A DNA stretch of 64,000 nucleotides from assembly GCF_001548395.1 (NCBI RefSeq), contig NZ_AP017367.1:4067001-4131000 (forward strand), read 5' to 3'. A program made the position numbers and the translations under genes. Source of the stretch: Leptolyngbya sp. O-77 (GTDB taxonomy: Bacteria; Cyanobacteriota; Cyanobacteriia; Elainellales; Elainellaceae). The notes under the pieces were generated by a model, which was not told the origin of the DNA, did no database searches, and saw nothing but the letters and a program-made list of their open reading frames with translations. How positions within the stretch are numbered: the first letter of the stretch is position 1; each line of letters begins with the position of its first letter. Below are positions 44,741 through 53,134 of the stretch, piece by piece.

Positions 44741-45559
44741 ATGCTGGCAGAAAAGCTAGAACAGTTGCGATCGCTCTTTGCAGAAATGGATCGGGCGCTG
44801 ATTGCCTACTCAGGCGGCATCGACAGTACGCTGGTGGCCAAGGTGGCGTGGGACGTGTTGGGCGATCGCGCGTTGGCCGTCACCGCCGAGTCGCCCTCAC
44901 TTTTGCCCGAAGACCTGGAAGACGCACGGGTGCAGGCGGCGGAAATCGGCATCGCCCATGAAGTGGTGCAAACCCACGAAATGGACAACCCCAACTACAC
45001 CGCCAACCCGGTCAACCGCTGCTACTTTTGCAAGAGCGAACTGCACGACACGCTGAAGCCCCTCGCCCTAGAGCGCGGCTATCCCTACGTGGTCGATGGT
45101 GTGAATGCCGATGATTTGCAGGACTATCGACCGGGCATTCAGGCGGCGAAGGAGAGAGGAGTGCGATCGCCCCTCGCCGAAGTCGGCATCACCAAGCTCG
45201 AAGTCCGCGAACTCTCGCGGATGCTAGAACTCCCCTGGTGGGACAAACCCGCTCAGCCCTGCCTCAGCTCCCGCTTTCCCTACGGCGAAGAAATCACCGT
45301 CGCCAAGCTCCAGCGCGTCGGCCGCGCCGAACGATACCTGCGAAACCTGGGGCTAAAAACCCTGCGCGTCCGCTCCGAAGGCGACACCGCCCGCATCGAA
45401 CTCCCCGCCGAAGACATCAAAACCTTCATTAGCACCCTCGACCTGCCTGCCCTGGTTGCCGAATTCCAGAGCTACGGCTTTGTCTACGTCACGCTAGATC
45501 TGGAAGGCTTCCGCAGCGGCAAGCTAAATCAGATCTTGGGCGTGGGGGCGTTGGGATAA
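44741..45559 (+). CDS. larE: LarE, ATP-dependent sacrificial sulfur transferase
   Basis: 272 residues. The PP-loop is AYSGGIDST (22-30). Cys174 in KPAQPCLSSRFPYG corresponds to the sacrificial cysteine of Lactiplantibacillus LarE; Cys94 and Cys97 form a CxxC (NRCYFCKSE). LarE donates sulfur to build the nickel-pincer cofactor of lactate racemase. No larA, larB or larC is in the window, so the cofactor pathway is unverified. Many cyanobacteria carry larE this way. Confidence 0.9.
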   Translation: MLAEKLEQLRSLFAEMDRALIAYSGGIDSTLVAKVAWDVLGDRALAVTAESPSLLPEDLEDARVQAAEIGIAHEVVQTHEMDNPNYTANPVNRCYFCKSELHDTLKPLALERGYPYVVDGVNADDLQDYRPGIQAAKERGVRSPLAEVGITKLEVRELSRMLELPWWDKPAQPCLSSRFPYGEEITVAKLQRVGRAERYLRNLGLKTLRVRSEGDTARIELPAEDIKTFISTLDLPALVAEFQSYGFVYVTLDLEGFRSGKLNQILGVGALG

Positions 45560-45648
45560 TGGCTCCCCACACTCCAACATCTTCTGTTGCAACTCTTAAC
45601 ACGCTCTCCGCATTTCCGTTACGTCGTCCTGATAGACTGAAAGACACG

Positions 45649-45679
45649 CGGCTCAATGCGTTGCGCTATTTGTGAGCCG
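45649..45679 (+). promoter_or_regulatory. hairpin between larE and acsF
   Basis: CGGCTCA (45649-45655) pairs with TGAGCCG (45673-45679), followed by TTATTATT. Either a terminator for larE or a leader structure of acsF. Confidence 0.35.
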
Positions 45680-45723
45680 TTATTATTAAAGCTCCGAGTT
45701 ATCCAATCTGATAAGACCTGGCA

Positions 45724-46800
45724 ATGGTAGATTCCCTCAAGAAACCTGGCTTTGAAGAACTGCGTCCGGGCGTAAAAGTCCCGGCGAAAGAGACGATTCT
45801 CACCCCCCGTTTCTATACCACCGACTTCGACGAGATGGCCAAGATGGACATCTCCGTGAACGAGGATGAACTGAGGGCAATCCTGGAAGAGTTCCGCACA
45901 GACTACAACCGTCATCACTTTGTGCGGAGCGAAGAATTTAATCAGTCCTGGGATCACATCGACGGCGAGAGTCGTCAACTGTTTATCGAGTTTTTGGAGC
46001 GCTCCTGCACAGCGGAATTCTCTGGCTTTTTGCTTTACAAAGAGCTGGGTCGTCGCCTCAAGGACAAGAACCCGGTGCTGGCAGAGTGCTTTACGCTGAT
46101 GTCGCGGGATGAAGCGCGGCACGCAGGCTTTTTGAACAAAGCCCTGTCGGACTTTAATATGTCGCTGGATTTGGGCTTTTTGACCAAGAGCCGCAGCTAT
46201 ACCTTCTTCAAGCCCAAGTTCATTTTCTACGCCACCTACCTGTCGGAGAAAATTGGCTACTGGCGGTACATCAAGATTTTCCGCCACCTGCAAGCTCATC
46301 CCGAAAATCGCATCTACCCGATCTTCAGCTTCTTTGAGAACTGGTGTCAGGACGAAAACCGCCACGGCGACTTTTTCGACGCAATCATGAAAGCGCAGCC
46401 CAGCATTCTGAATGACTGGAAAGCGCGGCTGTGGTGTCGCTTCTTCCTGCTGTCGGTGTTTGCGACGATGTATCTCAACGACTTGCAGCGGGCTGACTTT
46501 TACAAGGCGCTGGGCATCAACGCGCGGGACTACGACATCGACGTGATTCGCGAGACGAACGCCACGGCGGGGCGCGTGTTCCCGCTGGTGCTGAATGTGG
46601 ATCATCCCGACTTCTTCCGGCTGATGGACGAAGCCGCCGCCAGCTATCTGAAGATTGTGAATGCGCCCGCGTCAAACGAGCCGAAGCTGCTGAAGACTCT
46701 GAAACGCCTACCTCACATCCTGTCGATTGGTCTGAAAATGATTCAGCTTTATCTGATGAAGCCGATCGACACGGCTCACCTGGAAGGGACGGTGCGCTAG
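45724..46800 (+). CDS. acsF: AcsF, Mg-protoporphyrin IX monomethyl ester oxidative cyclase
   Basis: 358 residues, typical length. It forms the isocyclic fifth ring of chlorophyll, using oxygen and a di-iron centre. Ferritin-like helices carry RDEARHAGF and CQDENRHGDFF iron-ligand motifs. N-terminal ETILTPRFYTTDFDEM is the family start. Also known as chlE/ChlA, sll1214-type. A terminator hairpin follows at 46879, so it is probably monocistronic. Confidence 0.98.
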   Translation: MVDSLKKPGFEELRPGVKVPAKETILTPRFYTTDFDEMAKMDISVNEDELRAILEEFRTDYNRHHFVRSEEFNQSWDHIDGESRQLFIEFLERSCTAEFSGFLLYKELGRRLKDKNPVLAECFTLMSRDEARHAGFLNKALSDFNMSLDLGFLTKSRSYTFFKPKFIFYATYLSEKIGYWRYIKIFRHLQAHPENRIYPIFSFFENWCQDENRHGDFFDAIMKAQPSILNDWKARLWCRFFLLSVFATMYLNDLQRADFYKALGINARDYDIDVIRETNATAGRVFPLVLNVDHPDFFRLMDEAAASYLKIVNAPASNEPKLLKTLKRLPHILSIGLKMIQLYLMKPIDTAHLEGTVR

Positions 46801-46878
46801 CGCCCGGTTTGATCACTGGTTTGACAAATTGACAGGTTGCGCTGGGTTTTGTAACCCTAATCTTTGTGCCTTTTAGCA

Positions 46879-46909
46879 AGCGGTTCTGCGATTTGCAGAG
46901 CCGCTTTTT
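46879..46909 (+). terminator. rho-independent terminator after acsF
   Basis: AGCGGTTCTGC (46879-46889) pairs with GCAGAGCCGCT (46895-46905) with one G-T pair and is followed by TTTT. Confidence 0.9.
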
Positions 46910-47063
46910 GCGTTGGGGTGTGGCAGGTGAATTTACGAATCGCAATTGAGACTATCGAGAATTTAAAAGTGAGAGCGCCAGGGAAACCTGCTTTGGCTGG
47001 GGTGTGACCTGTACAATGTCTGAAGACCTTTGAGTAGCGAACTTTTTTGGCGGCGATCGCACT

Positions 47064-47408
47064 ATGTTAATCAAGTCCACCACGCGGCACATTCGGATTT
47101 TCTCAGCAGAGGTTCAGGACAACGAGCTGGTGCCCAGCGCCGACAAGCTGACGCTGGATGTTGACCCAGACAACGAGCTGAACTGGAACGACGAAGCCCT
47201 GAAAGCGGTTTACAAAAAGTTTGAAGAACTGACCGCGCAATACGCTGGCGAAGACCTGACCGACTACAATGTGCGGCGCATCGGTTCAGACCTGGAGCAT
47301 TTTGTGCGATCGCTCCTCTATGAGGGCAAGGTATCCTACAACCTGCAAAGCCGCGTGCGAAACTACAGCCTGGGGCTGCCGAAGGTGTCGGCCGACATCA
47401 ACGTTTAA
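47064..47408 (+). CDS. ndhM: NdhM, NDH-1 complex subunit M
   Basis: 114 residues. KSTTRHIRIFSAEV at the start, DPDNELNWN in the middle, and NVRRIGSDLEHFVRSLL followed by YNLQSRVRNYSLGLP at the end are the NdhM signatures. It is a peripheral oxygenic-photosynthesis-specific subunit of thylakoid NDH-1 for cyclic electron flow and respiration. Monocistronic by position. Confidence 0.96.
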   Translation: MLIKSTTRHIRIFSAEVQDNELVPSADKLTLDVDPDNELNWNDEALKAVYKKFEELTAQYAGEDLTDYNVRRIGSDLEHFVRSLLYEGKVSYNLQSRVRNYSLGLPKVSADINV

Positions 47409-47578
47409 CGATTCGCAGCTTTATAGAATTCGCAGGTTGTTCGCATTTTTGGTGGCGATCGCCAGAACCTCCGTGTTCAGGACGCTGGCGCACTAGGTGG
47501 TGTGTTCGGTGGAGGTCTACGTTATCCTAGTAAAGCCGAACCCTATTGTTCATCGGCTGCTGGTCGCCCACCCCGCGA

Positions 47579-49699
47579 ATGCTCTACTGCTCCAACTATT
47601 CCTGCCAGGCACCCAATTCAGAGCGCAGCAAGTTTTGCCAGAAGTGTAGAACGCCGCTGACGAAGCGATATCTCTGGGCGATCGGCCCGGCGGCTGAGTC
47701 ATGCCGGGTGGATGAGTTGCTGGCCAATCGCTACCTGGTGAAGGGCGGGCGGGTGCTGCTGGATACTAAGCCGGGGCTGCTGCCGGGAATTTCCACCGAG
47801 CAGATTCCCGACGAGCTGCTGCCCTATCTGCGGCTGTCGCCCTACGCGCTGCATGTGCCCCAGGTGTATGACTGGGTGCGGCTGGAATCGGCGGGCGGCC
47901 CAGAAAAGCTGGCGCTGCTGGAGCGATCGCCCCTTTACCTGCCCAACACGCCGTCCGATGCTGACCCTCCTGCCAGCGACCCCCAGCTTTTCCCCTCGCT
48001 GACAGACCTCTGGCCCCGATCCTCTGCGCTGCGCCAGCTCAACTGGCTCTGGCAAATCGCGCACCTGTGGCAGCCCTTCGCCACAGAACAAGTCGTCTCC
48101 TCTTTGCTGATGCCGGATCTGCTGCGCGTGGAAGGGCCACTGGTGCGCCTGATGGAACTTCAACTGGATGCATCGGGCATTGAACCGACGCTGGCAGACT
48201 TGGGCAGCCTGTGGCAGCAGTGGTTGCCCTCTGCCCATGCGAAAGTGTCGCCCCATCTCGATGCGCTCTGTCGAGATATGACTGGGGGACAACTTCATTC
48301 TGCCGAACAGGTGATCGAGCGGCTGGATGAGGCTCTGTGGACGGTTACACAGGAGTTGCCTCGCCAGGTATCGCTGGCCACCCGCACCGACCAAGGCCCC
48401 AGCCGCCAGCGCAATGAAGATGCCTGCTATCCGCCCAGCGGCACGGCCCAGGCGATCGCCCTTACCCCCACTACGACTCCGCTGCTAATCGTCTGCGATG
48501 GCATCGGCGGGCATCAGGGCGGCGACGTGGCCTCGAATCTGGCGATCGCCGCCGTGCAGCAACACCTCCAGTCCAGCGACCTCAGCCGCCTCAGTCCCTT
48601 GGTTTTGATGCAAGAGCTAGAAGCCGCCGCCTGCGCTGCCAACGACTTGATTAGCCAGCGCAACGACGAGGAACAGCGCCAGGATCGGCAGCGCATGGGC
48701 ACGACGCTGGTGATGGCGCTGGTGCGTGGCCACGAGCTGTATTTGGCGCATGTGGGGGACAGTCGCGCCTATTGGATTACCCCGTGGAACTGTCACCAGA
48801 TTACCCAGGATGACGATGTGGCCTCGCGCGAAGTTCGCATGGGCTATAGCTTCTATCGAGAGGCGCTGCAACACGCCAGTTCTGGCTCTCTGGTGCAGGC
48901 GCTGGGCATGAGCAGTTCGGCTTTGCTCCATGCCAACGTGCAGCGGTTTGTGCTAGACGACGACAGCCTGTTTTTGCTGTGTTCTGACGGGCTGAGCGAC
49001 AATGATCGGGTGGAGCAGTATTGGGATTTGGAACTGCTCCCGGTGCTGGGCGGACGTGCCAATTTGGAAACCGTCACCCAGCGACTCGTCGATCTGGCGA
49101 ACTCCCAAAATGGTCATGACAATGTAACCGTTGGCATTGTTCATGTCCATCTTCCCAGCCTGTCGCCTACCAAGCTTGCACCGACGCAGCTTCCTGGTGC
49201 AGAGGTCGCCCCAGTCCCAACGGCGATCGCCTCCACCGCTGTCGTTTCTCCCGTCGGCTCTCCCTCCGCCCAAGCAGCGCAAGCCTCCAACCCACTCCCC
49301 AATCTCTCACCGCAGCCCAGCGAACCCGCTTTGCCCAACACGCAGGTCGTGTCGCCCGTTGCCGCCAAGCCAAGAACCCTGCCGCTGTTGCTGACCCTCC
49401 TGGCGCTGCTGGGGGCGGGGGCGCTGGGCTACTGGCTAATGCGCGATCGCCTGGCCAGTTTGACGGGGTTTCCCCCTGCGCCTACCCTACCCCCCCCTGC
49501 TGAAGAAGACCCGGCGATCGCCCTTCAGCCCGGCGCGTTTCTGCTGATCGGACGAGCAGCCGAGGGCGCACCCGGCGACACCTCCGGACTAGTGCTGCTG
49601 TCCTCACCCCCCCACAGTCGAGGGCAGTCCCACGGCATCCCCCTCCCCCTGCAACCCCTGCAACGACAGGTCTGGCGATCGCCCCTGGTAGCGTGCTGA
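47579..49699 (+). CDS. zinc-ribbon / kinase-like / PP2C phosphatase with membrane anchor (frame broken near 49685)
   Basis: 706 residues in this frame. A zinc ribbon (CSNYSC...FCQKC, about 4-24) is followed by about 240 residues resembling a degenerate Ser/Thr kinase fold (RQLNWLWQIAHLWQP). Then comes a PP2C domain (about 270-520): RNEDACY, CDGIGGHQGG, LAHVGDSRAYW, LCSDGLSDN and GHDNVTVGIV give the metal-binding Asp residues. A Pro-rich linker and one membrane helix (about 612-633) follow. The frame ends at 49699, but the natural continuation is in another frame, so one base seems missing in the C-run 49682-49685. Phosphoprotein phosphatase role inferred from family. Confidence 0.87.
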   Translation: MLYCSNYSCQAPNSERSKFCQKCRTPLTKRYLWAIGPAAESCRVDELLANRYLVKGGRVLLDTKPGLLPGISTEQIPDELLPYLRLSPYALHVPQVYDWVRLESAGGPEKLALLERSPLYLPNTPSDADPPASDPQLFPSLTDLWPRSSALRQLNWLWQIAHLWQPFATEQVVSSLLMPDLLRVEGPLVRLMELQLDASGIEPTLADLGSLWQQWLPSAHAKVSPHLDALCRDMTGGQLHSAEQVIERLDEALWTVTQELPRQVSLATRTDQGPSRQRNEDACYPPSGTAQAIALTPTTTPLLIVCDGIGGHQGGDVASNLAIAAVQQHLQSSDLSRLSPLVLMQELEAAACAANDLISQRNDEEQRQDRQRMGTTLVMALVRGHELYLAHVGDSRAYWITPWNCHQITQDDDVASREVRMGYSFYREALQHASSGSLVQALGMSSSALLHANVQRFVLDDDSLFLLCSDGLSDNDRVEQYWDLELLPVLGGRANLETVTQRLVDLANSQNGHDNVTVGIVHVHLPSLSPTKLAPTQLPGAEVAPVPTAIASTAVVSPVGSPSAQAAQASNPLPNLSPQPSEPALPNTQVVSPVAAKPRTLPLLLTLLALLGAGALGYWLMRDRLASLTGFPPAPTLPPPAEEDPAIALQPGAFLLIGRAAEGAPGDTSGLVLLSSPPHSRGQSHGIPLPLQPLQRQVWRSPLVAC

Positions 49700-50190
49700 T
49701 GGTGCTAGAGCGCCGGCCGCCCGATAACCCCACCGAGATCAAACTCAGGGTTTGTTCTATGGAGCAAGCCGTAGCCCCTACACCAGCGAATTCGCCGACT
49801 TCCAGTTCCCCTGCCCCGCCCATCATGCCCGACAATGGCTCCGCTTCGAGTGCAAACCCGGCGCTCTCGGCATCCCCCGCTGGCGAGTTGCCAGCTCCAC
49901 CTCCGGTGGATACGCCCAATGCCCCGCCGCATGAGCAAAGCGCGATCGCCACTCCGGGCAAAGAAGGCTGGGTGGCACTAAGCAATCTCCGGCCGCTGAT
50001 GATGCCCAACCCCACGCTGACCGACGCCCAGCGCGGGGTCTGCAATCCTGCTTCGACTACCCCACCTGCAACTCCAACGCCTGCGACCCCAACGCCCGAT
50101 TTGCCCGCTCCACCCCCAGCCCTGCCGCCTGTGGGGCCTGCAACGCCCCCCAGCGCCCCACCCGGCGCATCTCCCCGTGGCGTTGGTTAG
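49686..50190 (+). pseudogene. displaced C-terminal part of the PP2C protein
   Basis: The plus-one-shifted frame reads PGSVLMVLERRPPDNPTEIK and continues to a stop at 50188. It joins smoothly to RQVWRSP of the PP2C frame if one C is added to the run 49682-49685. It is Pro/Ala-rich, with GKEGWVALSNLRPL as its only ordered-looking block. No ribosome site precedes ATG 49699, so it is unlikely to be an independent gene. Confidence 0.7.
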
Positions 50191-50565
50191 CGTCTGAGCT
50201 TTAGCCTCCTAAGATTGGGACAGATTCAGGCTCTATTGAGCCTCTAAAGATCTAGCCCTCTGAAGACAAAGAGGAAAAACCCGGTGAATTACTCGATAGA
50301 CTGGATAAGCGTCGGCAGTGTGACGATCGATCATGCAGGATAGCAATGACTGAATGGGGCTCGCATAGTGTTAGAGGCGCAGAAGACTGAAACAGGTCTG
50401 GGAATACTATATTCGAGAGATTCGAGAGTACTTGTTCGAGGTCTGAGTTTCGCTTCAGGCTTCAGCCCATTCACAGTTCACGTTCACACGCACAGTGCTG
50501 GGTTGGGTGCATTTCGATTTCGAGCCATGAATTTTGTTGAATTAGCCGTTTAAACTCCCGGTTTC
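50191..50565. other. spacer before the CHAT-FHA gene
   Basis: 375 bases, no gene. It presumably contains the CHAT-FHA promoter. A run of GATTCGAGAG/GTTCGAGG words near 50408-50440 is the only pattern noticed. Confidence 0.35.
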
Positions 50566-52182
50566 ATGCTTTCGTCTGATCATCCCTGCCTGCGGCTTGC
50601 GATTCGCCGCCTTACCGCTGCTGACGCAGACCACTATGCGATTTGGGTGCTACAGGCCCCATCGCAGGCAGGCTATGTGCATCACGACCGAGCTTGGCCA
50701 GCAGAGCTAACCGAACTTTGGCAAGCATGGCAGTCGATGTTTTCCTTGCGGGATTTGCCCGCAGTTCCCCGGATTCCGGCAGTAGTGTTGCCACCACCCC
50801 AGCCCGACGACCCAACACCGGGCTACGCGGGCCGCCTGATGCAGCATTTGGGCGTGAGCCTTTGGCAGTGGTTGTTTGACGGTTCCATCCAAAACAGCCT
50901 GGCCCAGAGTCAGGGCATTGCTCAGGGCCAGGGGCGATCGCTCCGACTGCGACTAGAGATTCGTGACCCTGAGCTAATGGCGCTGCCCTGGGAAATCATG
51001 CAGCCCCAGCCCGGACGACAGGCGATCGCCCTCAGCCAGCAGCTCTTGTTTAGCCGCACCACCAACGAAGTCGATCCACTGCCGGCCTTGCGCGAAGAAA
51101 ACTCGCTGCGGATTTTGCTAGTGCAGGGACAGGACGCTGAACCCGATCGCAGCCTCTCTACCAGCGACTTTCGACTCCAGTTGCAGCAAGAGGCCGACGC
51201 GCTGACGGCGCTGCTTCAGGACGTGTCTCAGGGAGAAGCGTTTCATCGCTTTGTGCCGCCTGTGCCCTGCGAGGTGACGACGCTGATGCAGCCGACTGCC
51301 GCCGAACTCACGTCTCACCTAGAAACCAAGCAGTACAACGTGCTGTTTTACTCTGGCCACGGGATGCCTGGCCCAGACGGCGGAATGCTCTTCTTGCGTC
51401 CCGATGCAACGATGAATGGGACGGAACTGGCGCAGGTGCTGACCCGCTGCCGTATCAAGCTGGCCGTGTTCAACGCCTGCTGGGGCGCACAGCCCGAAAT
51501 GCAGGGCGATCGCCCCATTCCCCGCAGCAGCCTGGCCGAAGTGCTGATTCATCATGGCGTACCGGCGGTGCTGGGGATGCGCGATCGCATTGCCGAACAT
51601 GAGGCCCACAGCTTTATCCAGCGGTTTGCGCGGGCCTTGGCCGAGCGATCGCCCATTGATGAGGCCGTGGCGATCGCCCGCCAGCATTTGCTCACGCTCT
51701 ATCGCTTCAACCAGATCGCCTGGACGCTGCCCGTCCTCTACATGCATCCAGAATTTGACGGCGAATTGGTCAAACCGCTGACAGAAGGGGTTACCGAAAT
51801 TCCCGAAAATCCTTCTAGCTGGGGTGAGGTGCCGTTTCCCTCTGCCTGCCTCCGCGCTGTCGAGCCGCCCCACCAAACTTGGCCCATCTACGGCGGCATG
51901 GTGCGGGTTGGCTTTTTGGAAGGCAATGACCTGGTGATTAAATCTCCTGGCGTTTCTCGTCGCCACGCCGAGATTTTCTATCGCGGGTCGGTCGGGGCAG
52001 CTAGCGCAGAGCAGGTTTATGTCCTGCGCGACTTTTCTCGCTTTGGCACGTTTCTGCTAGAGCCGCAAGGCCAGTGGCGCAAGGTGCATCAAGAAGAGGT
52101 CGCCCTCAAGCCCCACAGCCGCCTCCGATTTGGCACATTTCAGCTAGAGTTTGTGCCCAATGACCTCACCCCGCCCCTGTGA
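50566..52182 (+). CDS. CHAT caspase-like protease fused to an FHA domain
   Basis: 538 residues. The CHAT domain covers about 120-405 with catalytic His265 in FYSGHGMPG and Cys305 in VFNACWGAQ. A short linker leads to an FHA domain (about 440-535) with GNDLVIKSPGVSRRHAEIF, the phosphothreonine-binding Ser-Arg-Arg-His core, then RDFSRFGTFLL where the usual STNGT reads SRFGT. FHA domains bind phosphothreonine peptides, so protease recruitment or activation by phosphorylation is suggested. Its neighbours include a PP2C phosphatase and another FHA protein. No membrane helix. Confidence 0.88.
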   Translation: MLSSDHPCLRLAIRRLTAADADHYAIWVLQAPSQAGYVHHDRAWPAELTELWQAWQSMFSLRDLPAVPRIPAVVLPPPQPDDPTPGYAGRLMQHLGVSLWQWLFDGSIQNSLAQSQGIAQGQGRSLRLRLEIRDPELMALPWEIMQPQPGRQAIALSQQLLFSRTTNEVDPLPALREENSLRILLVQGQDAEPDRSLSTSDFRLQLQQEADALTALLQDVSQGEAFHRFVPPVPCEVTTLMQPTAAELTSHLETKQYNVLFYSGHGMPGPDGGMLFLRPDATMNGTELAQVLTRCRIKLAVFNACWGAQPEMQGDRPIPRSSLAEVLIHHGVPAVLGMRDRIAEHEAHSFIQRFARALAERSPIDEAVAIARQHLLTLYRFNQIAWTLPVLYMHPEFDGELVKPLTEGVTEIPENPSSWGEVPFPSACLRAVEPPHQTWPIYGGMVRVGFLEGNDLVIKSPGVSRRHAEIFYRGSVGAASAEQVYVLRDFSRFGTFLLEPQGQWRKVHQEEVALKPHSRLRFGTFQLEFVPNDLTPPL

Positions 52183-52433
52183 TGCTTGGCTTCTGGCTGC
52201 GCTTTGGCCGGAGCAGGTACGGTTTTCTGGGTTTATTGTGCTTATATTTGTCTGGATAATACTCTTTCAAAATTTCCACTTTACCCCGTTGCCAAAATTT
52301 TCAAATTCCTTATCAGCCAATTACGGAACTGACCCATCCGAGTCTGTAGCTAGTCCTATCGAACCCATTCGATACCTAGTTAACGCAAGTAACCCTAGAC
52401 AACACTCGTCCGGCGCATTCAGGAGCAAGAACC

Positions 52434-53054
52434 ATGGCAAGCGATTCAACCCGTCCCTGCTTTTCTGCCTTTCGGTCTCAGGCTGAGCTAGAACTCCTCC
52501 AGGTCGTATTAGATGATGCGGATGCATCTTATCCCTGGAATCCGGCAGATCCCGCCGCATCTAGCTATTTTGAACAGCTTGAGCAGGAAGTAGCAGCGGG
52601 TTGGCCGACTGACATGCTCGATTCCTATGCCCAGTCCCTTTCCACACAGTTTGACCAACTGTGGGCCACGGTGGATTCTGCTCAAGATGGGGCTCAACCC
52701 GTGCTGACGACCGCTTCCTTCGGCGGCCTGTTTCAGCGGTTTGCTGACCGGATGCCGCAAGGACTGCTGGAGCGGCTGGTGCAGCAGGCGCAGATGGCGA
52801 TCGCCTCTTCCAATTCTCTGGCCGATCAACTGGTCGCCAGTGTCCGCGACGTGCTGCCCGAATGGGGCGACGATGACCTGTACGTGCTGGCGCGTCCCTT
52901 CGCCTATGCCATGCGCGACCAGGGCGAAACCGACCTGCTAGAGGGAGCGCTGCGCTCCGTGCGCTCCGAAGCCTGGGAAGACCTCTCCAGCATTGAGCAG
53001 GCTCGCCTCAGTTTGGCGATCGCCCGCCATATTATTGACCAATCCAAGGCTTGA
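52434..53054 (+). CDS. acidic helical protein of unknown function
   Basis: 206 residues, strongly acidic, all-helical prediction, no signal or membrane helix. Start MASDSTRPCFSAFRSQAELE; the AGGAGCAAGAACC before the ATG supplies a ribosome site. It lies 251 bases after the CHAT-FHA gene and converges on the FHA-PrsW gene. I recognise no family. By position it could be a partner or substrate of the CHAT-FHA protein. Confidence 0.65.
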   Translation: MASDSTRPCFSAFRSQAELELLQVVLDDADASYPWNPADPAASSYFEQLEQEVAAGWPTDMLDSYAQSLSTQFDQLWATVDSAQDGAQPVLTTASFGGLFQRFADRMPQGLLERLVQQAQMAIASSNSLADQLVASVRDVLPEWGDDDLYVLARPFAYAMRDQGETDLLEGALRSVRSEAWEDLSSIEQARLSLAIARHIIDQSKA

Positions 53055-53134
53055 TCCATCCCAAGCGGAGGGTGGGTCGGAGTAGCAGAGCGACGGGGGT
53101 AGCCCGCTCCAGCGCCCCAACCCGCAAACTCCTC

